From the NCBI GenBank assembly GCA_040512755.1, contig JBEVEP010000350.1, positions 1 through 12,503 on the forward strand: DNA of 12,503 nt. Direction: 5' to 3'. Within the stretch, counting starts at the first letter, position 1. Each line of letters begins with the position of its first letter. Below are positions 1 to 6,385 of this stretch, piece by piece. Source of the stretch: JBEVEP01 sp040512755. GTDB taxonomy: Bacteria > Pseudomonadota > Alphaproteobacteria > Rhizobiales > Rhizobiaceae. The position numbers and the translations under genes were made by a program. The notes below the pieces were generated by a model, which saw only the letters and a list, made by a program, of their open reading frames with translations, did no database searches and was not told the origin of the DNA.

Positions 1-26
1 CACCACAGTCGCTCTATGACAGATTC

Positions 27-55
27 TTGACAATCGGGTATCGGTGAATTAGCCG
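27..55 (+). promoter_or_regulatory. Possible sigma-70 promoter upstream of the YLDPGTGS gene
   Basis: A perfect TTGACA hexamer lies at 27-32. The best -10 position 17 bases further on (50-55) reads TAGCCG and is a poor match, so only half of the promoter is convincing. It would give a leader of roughly 50 bases to the ATG at 114. The rest of 1-113 shows no gene, and the upstream neighbour is outside the window. Confidence 0.25.
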
Positions 56-113
56 ACCCATCGATCGCCAAGGTCAGGACCCTTCCCGTGAAAGTCCAGC
101 TAAGGATCACGCA

Positions 114-329
114 ATGCGCCCCACCATCCTCACTTGCAGCCTGGGATTTTTTCTTGCGAGCCTTATGCCGGCCCATGCTTATCTCGACCCGGGCACAGGA
201 AGCATGATCCTGCAGGCGATCATTGGCGCAGTTGCAGTCGCTTTCACGACGATCTCGGTCTACTGGCACAAACTCAAGAGTTTCTTCGTAGGTCGATCGC
301 GGCCTAAGGACAAGAACGCGCCCCGCTGA
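114..329 (+). CDS. Small secreted/membrane protein with YLDPGTGS motif
   Basis: This is a 71-residue protein. Residues 1-22 look like a Sec signal peptide: a short positive start, a hydrophobic core and an AHA cleavage site. Directly after it comes YLDPGTGSMILQ, the hallmark of a widespread family of tiny proteins of unknown function. A second hydrophobic stretch (about residues 31-51) should be a membrane helix, followed by a basic tail rich in Lys and Arg facing the cytoplasm. The start is supported by AAGGA at 102-106, seven bases upstream. The gene is four bases from the NoeA-like methyltransferase gene, so the two are probably one transcript. Such microproteins are often seen beside surface-polysaccharide or phosphodiesterase genes, which suggests an envelope role. 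That is inference; no biochemical function can be assigned. Confidence 0.8.
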   Translation: MRPTILTCSLGFFLASLMPAHAYLDPGTGSMILQAIIGAVAVAFTTISVYWHKLKSFFVGRSRPKDKNAPR

Positions 330-333
330 GGAT

Positions 334-1728
334 ATGGGACGCGACCACCCGACCATGGCGGAGCTGAAGCGCATCGGCGGATCGTTTCGAGATCCATCTG
401 GCCAAGTATTCGAACACGAGGATCGAATCTATCGGAGCGTCACGCCGGTCGCCGCAGCCGAATACGAAGCCGCTCGCGATGGCGGCCTGTTTGCTGAACT
501 GGTCGCTTCGGGACGCCTGGTTGGGCTTACAGAACACGAAGGTACAGAGGGCGCCTCTTACTTGCTCGAGCATCCGCGATTGGACTTCATCTCATTTCCT
601 TATGAGTGGTCGTTCTCATTGCTCAAGGACGCAGCGCTTTTCCATCTGGATTTGCAACTCGACCTCCTGACCAAGGGTTTTACCTTGTCGGACGCGTCCG
701 CGTACAATGTTCAGTTTGACGGTCCTCGCCCTCTGTTTATCGATCATTTGTCGATTCGCCGTTACCGGGAAGGCGAGTTCTGGACCGGTCACCGACAGTT
801 TTGCGAGCAGTTTTTGACTCCGCTCCTGCTCCGCGCTTTTTTTGACGTTCCACATAACTCCTGGTACCGCGGCAACCTCGAGGGTATCCCCGTTTCAGAT
901 TTTGCGCGGCTTCTGCCGTTGCGCCGAAAGCTTTCATGGAATGTGCTGACCCAGATCGTGCTCCAGGATCGCTTCCAACGCGGAAGGACCAGCGATGCGG
1001 GAGTTTCGGTCAATTTGTCTGGCCGAAAGTTGCCGCTCTCCGGCTTTCGCGCAATGCTTACTCAACTTCGCAACTGGATAGCGCGGCTAAAACCTCGGCA
1101 CGTCGCCCCAACGACATGGGCAGACTATGCCTCGATCAATACATACAGTGATGGGGAAACCAGCCAGAAGAAGCAGTTCATCGACGATGCGGTGCGCGCC
1201 ACCGGGGCGCGTTCCGTCGTCGACCTTGGCTGCAACACTGGAGAATATACCAAAGTGGCGCTGCAGAGCGGCGCGGTGCGCGGGCTCGGCTTCGATTTCG
1301 ACCAGCAGGCATTGGATCAGGCCCACCACCGCGCCAAGGCAGAGTCATTGAATTTCTTGCCGCTGTATCTTGATGCGAGAAACCCAAGCCCCGACCAAGG
1401 CTGGACTCAGAACGAACGAGCCGGTTTCGGCTCCAGGGCGAAGGCCGACCTGGTTTTGGCATTGGCTTTTGAGCATCATCTCGCCATCGCGCATAACGTT
1501 CCTTTGGACCAGGTGGTTGATTGGATCATTGGGATAGCCAAGCATGGTGTGGTCGAATTCGTTCCCAAGAGTGATCCGACGATCATGAAGATGCTCGCTT
1601 TGCGCGAGGACATATTTTCCTCCTATTCGGAGGAAACCTTCTCGGCAATATTGCGATCTCGACGGCGAATTGCTCGAGTTGAGAGGATTTCTGGATCAGG
1701 TCGGGTCCTTTACGCTTTTTCTGACTGA
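334..1728 (+). CDS. NoeA-like protein with C-terminal SAM-dependent methyltransferase domain
   Basis: This 464-residue two-part protein resembles rhizobial NoeA-type host-specificity proteins. The C-terminal half (about 265-464) is a class I methyltransferase: the SAM-binding motif I VVDLGCNTGEY is at 295-305, an acidic loop GFDFD at 319-323, LDARNPSP at 346-353, and the motif IV region ADLVLALAFEHHL at 371-383. The N-terminal half is conserved in this family. Its segment around 115-141 (D120, N125, D137 in a pattern ending FIDHLS) resembles the catalytic and metal loops of aminoglycoside-kinase-like folds, though the fold is not proven. The ATG at 334 has GAGG at 328-331, which is too close; ATG 355 (residue 8) is an alternative start. 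The gene follows the YLDPGTGS gene by four bases. The acceptor substrate is unknown; a glycan or glycolipid is plausible from context. It is not known to be a true nodulation gene here. Confidence 0.8.
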   Translation: MGRDHPTMAELKRIGGSFRDPSGQVFEHEDRIYRSVTPVAAAEYEAARDGGLFAELVASGRLVGLTEHEGTEGASYLLEHPRLDFISFPYEWSFSLLKDAALFHLDLQLDLLTKGFTLSDASAYNVQFDGPRPLFIDHLSIRRYREGEFWTGHRQFCEQFLTPLLLRAFFDVPHNSWYRGNLEGIPVSDFARLLPLRRKLSWNVLTQIVLQDRFQRGRTSDAGVSVNLSGRKLPLSGFRAMLTQLRNWIARLKPRHVAPTTWADYASINTYSDGETSQKKQFIDDAVRATGARSVVDLGCNTGEYTKVALQSGAVRGLGFDFDQQALDQAHHRAKAESLNFLPLYLDARNPSPDQGWTQNERAGFGSRAKADLVLALAFEHHLAIAHNVPLDQVVDWIIGIAKHGVVEFVPKSDPTIMKMLALREDIFSSYSEETFSAILRSRRRIARVERISGSGRVLYAFSD

Positions 1729-2074
1729 GCTGCGACGGATCGTTACACGCGCGATGTAAGTGTTCATGGCTGATGCTCAGGCCGATGCGAGACAGTAGAT
1801 CCGGCGGGCGTACACGATTTCCGAGGCGCCAGGGTTGTTAGAGCTGCGCTTTTACAGCGAGCCTGTTTCGCCAGCGACTGCTTGGCACGCCAAACCGTCA
1901 ATATCGGCGACACGGCGGGAGGTTGCTTTTGCCCCTTCGGGCTACAGCACCATGCCGCGAGCGGCGCATAGATGCGATCCCATGGCGCAAGATCCGCTAG
2001 TTGTAGTTGCTATGTGTTCGCGCATATAGCACTTGGGTGCGAGGTTTTGTCGTGCACCACCTGGCGGTTTCAAA
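1729..2074. other. Gene-poor spacer of about 345 bp
   Basis: No open frame here has a recognisable protein; a 64-codon frame at 1835-2029 has no Shine-Dalgarno and no family features. The spacer contains the inverted repeat TTACA-N7-TGTAA (1743-1759) just after the methyltransferase gene, without a T tract, and a tiny GCCC-cttc-GGGC hairpin near 1932-1943. Read on the minus strand, about 1730-1833 encodes a short stretch containing SISHEH that faintly recalls IS30-type transposases, but there are stops around it. The promoter of the sugar transferase gene should lie here, but no clear -35/-10 pair stands out. Confidence 0.5.
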
Positions 2075-2632
2075 GTGGCTAAGCGCATATTCGATGTCAT
2101 TGTCTCGCTTTTTTCGATCCTGATCCTGCTTCCTGTGATGGCAATTATTGCAGTTGCCGTCAGGCGGTCATCGCCGGGTCCGGCGCTGTTCGTTCAGCCT
2201 CGTGTTGGAAAGGGAGAGCGGTCTTTCAACTGCTATAAATTCCGTACCATGGCGATAGGCGCGCCCGTGGCCGGCTCCCATGACGTATCTGAAAGCTGGA
2301 TAACACCAACAGGACGCTGGCTGCGATCGACGAAGTTGGATGAACTCCCCCAGCTGTTCAACGTCCTCCGGGGCGACATGAGTCTCGTAGGCCCGCGTCC
2401 CTGTCTTCCGAACCAGGAGGAGGTAGTCCGGGCGCGGCGGGCACGGAACGTGTTCACTGTTCGGCCAGGTATTACAGGGCCGGCGCAACTGAGTTCTATA
2501 GATATGTCTTCTCCGGTTATGCTTGCGAAAGCGGACGGCGAGTATATCAGCAGCCAAAGCTTCTTTTTGGATCTAAAGATTATTCTTGCAACTATAGCGG
2601 GTAGAGGGTCGGGGGACGCAATCCGACGCTAA
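2075..2632 (+). CDS. Sugar-phosphate transferase (PglC/WcaJ-type initiating phosphoglycosyl transferase)
   Basis: Transfers a sugar-1-phosphate from a nucleotide sugar to undecaprenyl phosphate at the inner face of the membrane, the first step in building a surface glycan. From the GTG at 2075 it has 185 residues, the size of the minimal monotopic catalytic unit. It has a hydrophobic re-entrant helix (5-29, with Pro20), SSPGPALF (32-39), KFRTM (55-59), the catalytic Asp-Glu pair in LDELPQL (D89-E90), GDMSLVGPRP (100-109) and RPGITG (130-135). GTG 2075 is preferred over an upstream in-frame TTG at 2033 because family proteins begin close to the KRIFDV segment and GGCGG (2063-2067) is correctly spaced. 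The tail after RPGITG is polar and less typical. The sugar cannot be predicted. It may belong with the surface genes upstream, though a spacer separates them. Confidence 0.9.
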   Translation: MAKRIFDVIVSLFSILILLPVMAIIAVAVRRSSPGPALFVQPRVGKGERSFNCYKFRTMAIGAPVAGSHDVSESWITPTGRWLRSTKLDELPQLFNVLRGDMSLVGPRPCLPNQEEVVRARRARNVFTVRPGITGPAQLSSIDMSSPVMLAKADGEYISSQSFFLDLKIILATIAGRGSGDAIRR

Positions 2633-2697
2633 GCCGGGGTGACGCAACGCGTTCAACTTTCGGGCTTAGGATAAAGACGGCGTCAGCCCATTGGCGG

Positions 2698-2723
2698 AAC
2701 GACCTACCAAGTGTTCGGTCGTT
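2698..2723. terminator. Inverted repeat in the convergent gap, possible terminator
   Basis: AACGACC (2698-2704) and GGTCGTT (2717-2723) form a seven-base-pair stem with a 12-base loop between the converging sugar transferase and Lrp-domain genes. No T tract follows on either strand, so an intrinsic terminator is not certain. On the minus strand a run of seven T (complement of 2765-2771) comes right after the Lrp-domain stop, but without a GC hairpin before it. A second repeat, CTAAGCC/GGCTTAG (2629-2635 and 2663-2669), has a 27-base loop. Confidence 0.3.
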
Positions 2724-2775
2724 GATCGTTCAGGGCCCGCTCGGCGGATCGGCCAGATGAGGACAAAAAAATCTA

Positions 2776-3012
2776 TCAGAAGGCCTTGAACGTAAGAGTC
2801 GTAAGGGACCGCACGATTCCCGGTACGTTGGCGACGTTCTCGTTGATGAACTTGCCGATGTCCACATCCGGCTCGATGTAGATCTTCATCAGGAGATCGT
2901 AGTCGCCGCTGGTGGAGTAGAGCTCGGACGCGACTTCACGCGCGAACAATTCGTCGGCGACTTCATAGGTCCTTCCGGGCTGGCATTGCAGCTGGACAAA
3001 AACGGCTCTCAT
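2776..3012 (-). CDS. Stand-alone Lrp/AsnC effector-binding (RAM) domain protein
   Basis: This 78-residue protein corresponds to the C-terminal ligand-binding domain of Lrp/AsnC regulators. It has a beta-alpha-beta start (AVFVQLQCQPGR), a central GDYDLLMKI segment, which is the signature of the fold, and the end VPGIVRSLTTLTF. There is no helix-turn-helix. The start at 3012 is chosen because AGGAAAC lies four bases upstream on the minus strand; an upstream in-frame ATG at 3051 adds 13 residues unlike the family. It follows the formamidase-like gene by 81 bases on the same strand, so it may share its transcript. Stand-alone RAM proteins assemble as dimers or octamers and bind amino acids. In Pseudomonas and Burkholderia, kynurenine genes are controlled by KynR, a full-length Lrp protein, so sensing or modulating a tryptophan metabolite is possible but inferred. 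Confidence 0.85.
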   Translation of the reverse strand: MRAVFVQLQCQPGRTYEVADELFAREVASELYSTSGDYDLLMKIYIEPDVDIGKFINENVANVPGIVRSLTTLTFKAF

Positions 3013-3093
3013 TGCGTTTCCTGTTGTTCTTGGACGGGCGGGACGAACCACGCCCCCGGGCGCTCTAACCGAACCGACATTCCGCGCATCGGC

Positions 3094-3924
3094 CTATGCT
3101 GTCAACAATGTGCGGGTCAGGGGATGCCGAGGGTCCATCAAGCCGTCGATGACGCTGAAATGATGGCGGTCCGGCTCCTCGACCACGGCCGTTTCCACGC
3201 CAAGACCTGTCCATATATTGGCAAGCAAAGCATTCTGCCGGATGAATTCGGAACGCTCCCCCGCACCGACCCAACAGGTCAGACGAGCACCTCGCATCGG
3301 TGCAAGCAGCGCCGGGCTTTCTGCCTGAGCTTCGGCGCTATCGATGCGCAGTTCGGCATTCATGGAGGTGTTCATCAGCGGCCGGAGATCGTGCACGCCG
3401 GAGATCGAAACAGTATGGCTAACGCGGTTCTGAACGGCGGCTGGCAAGGGTGATGTTGCGGAGATCATCCGTGTCACAAGATGGCCGCCGGCCGAATGTC
3501 CCGTGAGGAAAATCGGACCGCCGATCAATTCGGCCACGCTCGCAATCGCAGCGCCGACCTCGCGTACGATCTCAGCTATCCGAACTTCCGGGCAAAGCGT
3601 GTACGACGGCATTGCTACCGCGCAGCCGCTGTCCACTGCGCCTCCTGCGAGGTGCGACCAGAAGCTCTTGTCCAACGCCTTCCAATATCCTCCATGGACG
3701 AAGACCACGAGGCCGTTCGGCCGTCCTTCCGGAAAGAAAAGGTCCAGGCGGTTGCGAGTGTTTCCGCCGTAGGGAATATCGAGTTTCGCTCTGCCGCCTG
3801 CCGTCAATTTTTCGCGGAATTGCTTTGCGGGCTCGATCCATGCGGCGGGCCAGCGATCGCCACCGGCTATGTTTGGCCCATTCGCATAGGCGTCGTCCCA
3901 ATTCGAGATACGGTGAGGAAGCAT
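3094..3924 (-). CDS. Alpha/beta hydrolase, probable N-formylkynurenine formamidase (AFMID/BNA7 type)
   Basis: Probably hydrolyses N-formylkynurenine to kynurenine and formate, the step between KynA and KynU. The 276-residue protein has the oxyanion motif HGGYW (77-81), shared with eukaryotic kynurenine formamidases, and the nucleophile elbow GHSAGGH (142-148, Ser144). It also has an acidic segment VGAGERSEF (219-227) and a catalytic His in HHFSVID (254-260). The N-terminal NWDDAYANGPNI pattern (8-19) is also typical of this esterase group, so the ATG at 3924 is near the true start although its Shine-Dalgarno is weak. It is unrelated to the metal-dependent cyclase-like KynB of many bacteria. 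It is divergently transcribed from the operon that ends with kynU and kynA, across a palindromic control region. Without that context it would only be called an alpha/beta hydrolase. Confidence 0.85.
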   Translation of the reverse strand: MLPHRISNWDDAYANGPNIAGGDRWPAAWIEPAKQFREKLTAGGRAKLDIPYGGNTRNRLDLFFPEGRPNGLVVFVHGGYWKALDKSFWSHLAGGAVDSGCAVAMPSYTLCPEVRIAEIVREVGAAIASVAELIGGPIFLTGHSAGGHLVTRMISATSPLPAAVQNRVSHTVSISGVHDLRPLMNTSMNAELRIDSAEAQAESPALLAPMRGARLTCWVGAGERSEFIRQNALLANIWTGLGVETAVVEEPDRHHFSVIDGLMDPRHPLTRTLLTA

Positions 3925-4008
3925 GAGGCTTGGCCCGGTTTCGGTCTTGTCCTCAGGGCACCCCAGTTCACCCGATCTGTCAATTGGCCAAGGCGTCTAC
4001 AGCATAGA

Positions 4009-4040
4009 TATTTTAATCATGAAATTTCATACTTGAAATA
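4009..4040. promoter_or_regulatory. 32-bp imperfect palindrome, candidate MarR operator in the divergent control region
   Basis: The core ATGAAATTTCAT (4019-4030) is a perfect 12-bp palindrome. Extending both arms to 4009 and 4040 gives 13 of 16 matched pairs. It is strikingly AT-rich in a GC-rich region and sits between the formamidase start (3924, minus) and the monooxygenase start (4092, plus). The MarR regulator encoded inside the plus-strand operon is the most likely ligand, because MarR dimers bind AT-rich palindromes of this size, often near their own operons. The assignment is inference. Confidence 0.6.
4010..4037 (-). promoter_or_regulatory. Candidate promoter for the formamidase gene, overlapping the operator
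   Basis: On the minus strand TTCAAG (complement of 4032-4037) and TAAAAT (complement of 4010-4015, five of six to consensus) are spaced by 16 bases. The spacer contains the palindrome core, so a bound repressor would block polymerase. It would give a leader of about 80 bases. A plus-strand TTGAAA (4033-4038) with a weak GATGCT (4056-4061) at 17 bases could serve the operon. Neither is certain. Confidence 0.35.
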
Positions 4041-4091
4041 ATGCGCCGGAGGTGCGATGCTGTTGGCCTCCCAAAGAGAAGGCGGTCGCAA

Positions 4092-6383
4092 ATGAAGGTT
4101 GCGGTGCTTGGTGGCGGGCCGGCTGGGCTCTACTTTGCGATCAGCATGAAGCTGCGCGATGCAAGCCATGACGTCACGGTCATAGAGCGCAACAGAGCGG
4201 ACGACACTTTCGGTTGGGGCGTGGTCCTCTCAGATGAAACGCTCGACAATCTCGCTTCAAATGATGAGGTGAGCGCCGCCTGGATCCGCGAACATTTCGC
4301 CTACTGGGACGACATCGCGGTATGGCACAAGGGCGTGCGAACGGTTTCCACCGGTCACGGGTTCTGCGGTATTGGGCGCAAGACCCTGCTACTTCTGCTC
4401 CAGAAGCGGGCTCGCGAACTCGGCGTCAACCTTGCCTTCGAAACAGAAGCGAAGGAACCCCAAGCCTATATGGCCACGCATGATCTGGTTGTCGCGGCAG
4501 ACGGCTTAAATTCGAAGGCGCGCACAGCCCTTGCCGATGTGTTCAAGCCGGACATCGACGTTCGCAAATGCAAATTCGTCTGGCTCGGAACGCGACAGAA
4601 ATTCGACGACGCGTTCACGTTCATCTTCGAGAAAACCGAGCACGGCTGGGTCTGGGCGCATGCCTACCAGTTCGACCCGGATACCGCGACTTTCATTGTG
4701 GAGTGCTCGGAAGAGACGTGGGGAAGGTTCGGCTTCGGCGACATGTCGAAGGAGGAGTCCATCGCCGCGTGCGAACGGATCTTCGCGAAACATCTCGGCG
4801 GGCACAGCCTGATGTCAAACGCCGCGCATATTCGTGGCTCGGCCTGGATCAACTTTCCTCGCGTGCTGTGCGAGCGCTGGTCATCGAAAAACCTCGCTCT
4901 GCTGGGCGATGCAACCGCAAGCGCTCACTTTTCGATCGGTTCAGGCACGAAGCTCGCCTTGGAAAGCGCCGTCGCGCTAGCGGACTATGTCCATTCGGAG
5001 CCCAGCCTTGACGCAGCCTTCACGAAGTATGAGGAGGCGCGGCGCACCGAGGTGCTCAAGCTGCAGTCTGCGGCGCGCAACTCACTCGAATGGTTCGAAG
5101 AGGTCGAACGGTATCTCGACCTCGATCCGGTACAATTCACCTATTCGCTGCTCACTCGCTCGCAGCGCATCAGTCATGAGAACCTGCGGTTGCGGGACAA
5201 GGCTTGGTTGGAGAGCGCGGAAGCGTGGTTCCATCGGCAGGCTGAGAGCGAAGCCGATGGGGCGCGGGCGCCCATGTTCGCACCGTTTCAACTGCGCGGT
5301 CTCAAGCTTCAAAATCGCATCGTGGTGTCCCCGATGGCGCAGTACAAGGCCGTGGACGGATGCCCGACGGATTGGCATTTCGCCCACTACGCAGAGCGCG
5401 CAAAGGGTGGCGCCGGGCTGATCTATATCGAGATGACCTGTGTCAGTGCCGAGGGCCGTATTACGCCGGGCTGTACCGGTTTCTACGCCCCGGAGCACGA
5501 AAAGGCCTGGAAGCGGCTTGTCGATTTCGTGCATGCCGAGACAGAAGCGAAGATTTGCGCGCAGATCGGGCATTCCGGCCCTAAGGGTTCGACACAGCTC
5601 GGATGGGAAGAAGCAGACGCGCCGCTGGCAGAAGGCAATTGGCCGGTGATGGCGGCCTCCGACGTGCCGTGGTCGCCGCGCAACCAGATCCCCAAGCCAA
5701 TGGACCGGGCCGATATGGACAGAGTGTGCGGCGAATTCGTCGCATCGGCGCTGATGGCGGCGCGCTGCGGCTTCGACATGCTCGAAATCCATGCCGCGCA
5801 CGGCTATCTGCTGTCCTCGTTCATTACGCCGCTGACCAACCGGCGAACGGACGAATATGGCGGTTCGCTGGAAAACCGCATGCGCTATCCGTTGGAGGTC
5901 TTCCGCGCGGTTCGTGCCGTGTGGCCCGACGAAAAGCCGATCTCGATGCGCATATCGGCGAATGACTGGGTCGGACCGGAAGGAGTAACGCCGACGGAAG
6001 CGGTGGAAATTGCCCGTCTGCTGCAGGCGGCGGGCGTCGACATCTGCGACGTGTCTGCCGGACAGACTTCGCTCCGCGCGCGTCCTGTCTATGGCCGCAT
6101 GTTCCAGACGCCATTTTCCGACAGGATTCGCAACGAAACCGGAATGGCGACAATCGCCGTTGGCAATATCTATGAGCCGGATCACGTGAACTCGATCCTG
6201 ATGGCTGGCCGCGCCGATCTTGTCTGTCTCGCGCGCCCGCATCTGACGGACCCTTACTGGACTCTGCACGCTGCAGCGAAGCTCGGCGACCGCAATGTGA
6301 AATGGCCGGATCCTTACCTTCCCGGCCGTGACCAGCTCTACCGGCTTGCCGAGCGAACCGATACCATGACGGGAAAGGTGTAG
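4092..6383 (+). CDS. Bifunctional 2-aminobenzoyl-CoA (anthraniloyl-CoA) monooxygenase/reductase
   Basis: This 763-residue flavoenzyme fuses two domains. Residues 1 to about 390 are an FAD monooxygenase of the salicylyl-CoA 5-hydroxylase type: GGGPAGLY (7-14), DLVVAADGLNS (131-141), and the GD motif at G272-D273 in LALLGDATASAHF. Residues about 395-755 are an old-yellow-enzyme reductase of the YqjM class: SPMAQY (413-418), QIGHSGPKGS (491-500), the His pair H567/H570 in EIHAAHGYLL, and the TPLTNRRTDEYGGSLENR segment (579-596). No iron-sulfur C-terminal extension is present. In Azoarcus evansii such a fusion hydroxylates 2-aminobenzoyl-CoA at C5 and reduces it to 2-amino-5-oxocyclohex-1-ene-carboxyl-CoA. 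ATG 4092 is preferred over in-frame ATG 4041 because the Rossmann strand begins there and AAGG (4079-4082) precedes it. It is the first gene of the operon; the CoA ligase downstream supports anthraniloyl-CoA over salicylyl-CoA. Confidence 0.92.
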   Translation: MKVAVLGGGPAGLYFAISMKLRDASHDVTVIERNRADDTFGWGVVLSDETLDNLASNDEVSAAWIREHFAYWDDIAVWHKGVRTVSTGHGFCGIGRKTLLLLLQKRARELGVNLAFETEAKEPQAYMATHDLVVAADGLNSKARTALADVFKPDIDVRKCKFVWLGTRQKFDDAFTFIFEKTEHGWVWAHAYQFDPDTATFIVECSEETWGRFGFGDMSKEESIAACERIFAKHLGGHSLMSNAAHIRGSAWINFPRVLCERWSSKNLALLGDATASAHFSIGSGTKLALESAVALADYVHSEPSLDAAFTKYEEARRTEVLKLQSAARNSLEWFEEVERYLDLDPVQFTYSLLTRSQRISHENLRLRDKAWLESAEAWFHRQAESEADGARAPMFAPFQLRGLKLQNRIVVSPMAQYKAVDGCPTDWHFAHYAERAKGGAGLIYIEMTCVSAEGRITPGCTGFYAPEHEKAWKRLVDFVHAETEAKICAQIGHSGPKGSTQLGWEEADAPLAEGNWPVMAASDVPWSPRNQIPKPMDRADMDRVCGEFVASALMAARCGFDMLEIHAAHGYLLSSFITPLTNRRTDEYGGSLENRMRYPLEVFRAVRAVWPDEKPISMRISANDWVGPEGVTPTEAVEIARLLQAAGVDICDVSAGQTSLRARPVYGRMFQTPFSDRIRNETGMATIAVGNIYEPDHVNSILMAGRADLVCLARPHLTDPYWTLHAAAKLGDRNVKWPDPYLPGRDQLYRLAERTDTMTGKV

Positions 6384-6385
6384 CC

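Noticed and set aside
334..1728. Naming the methyltransferase gene noeA and calling the region a symbiosis island
   Set aside because: The similarity is at family level only; no nod box, nod, nif or fix genes are visible in the window.
1835..2029. 64-codon open frame in the spacer
   Set aside because: No ribosome binding site, no protein features, and composition consistent with non-coding DNA.
2033..2074. TTG start for the sugar transferase
   Set aside because: It adds 14 residues unlike relatives; GTG 2075 is next to the conserved KRIFDV start and has GGCGG upstream.
3100..3105. TTGACA (minus strand) as a separate promoter for the Lrp-domain gene
   Set aside because: It lies in the last codons of the hydrolase gene and no acceptable -10 follows at 16-18 bases; co-transcription with the hydrolase is simpler.
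3481..4041. Plus-strand open frame of 186 codons
   Set aside because: It is antisense to the alpha/beta hydrolase, whose HGGYW and GHSAGGH motifs show the real coding strand, and it lacks a ribosome binding site.
4041..4091. Upstream ATG start for the monooxygenase/reductase
   Set aside because: The extra 17 Arg-rich residues do not fit the family; the Rossmann strand begins at ATG 4092, which has its own Shine-Dalgarno.
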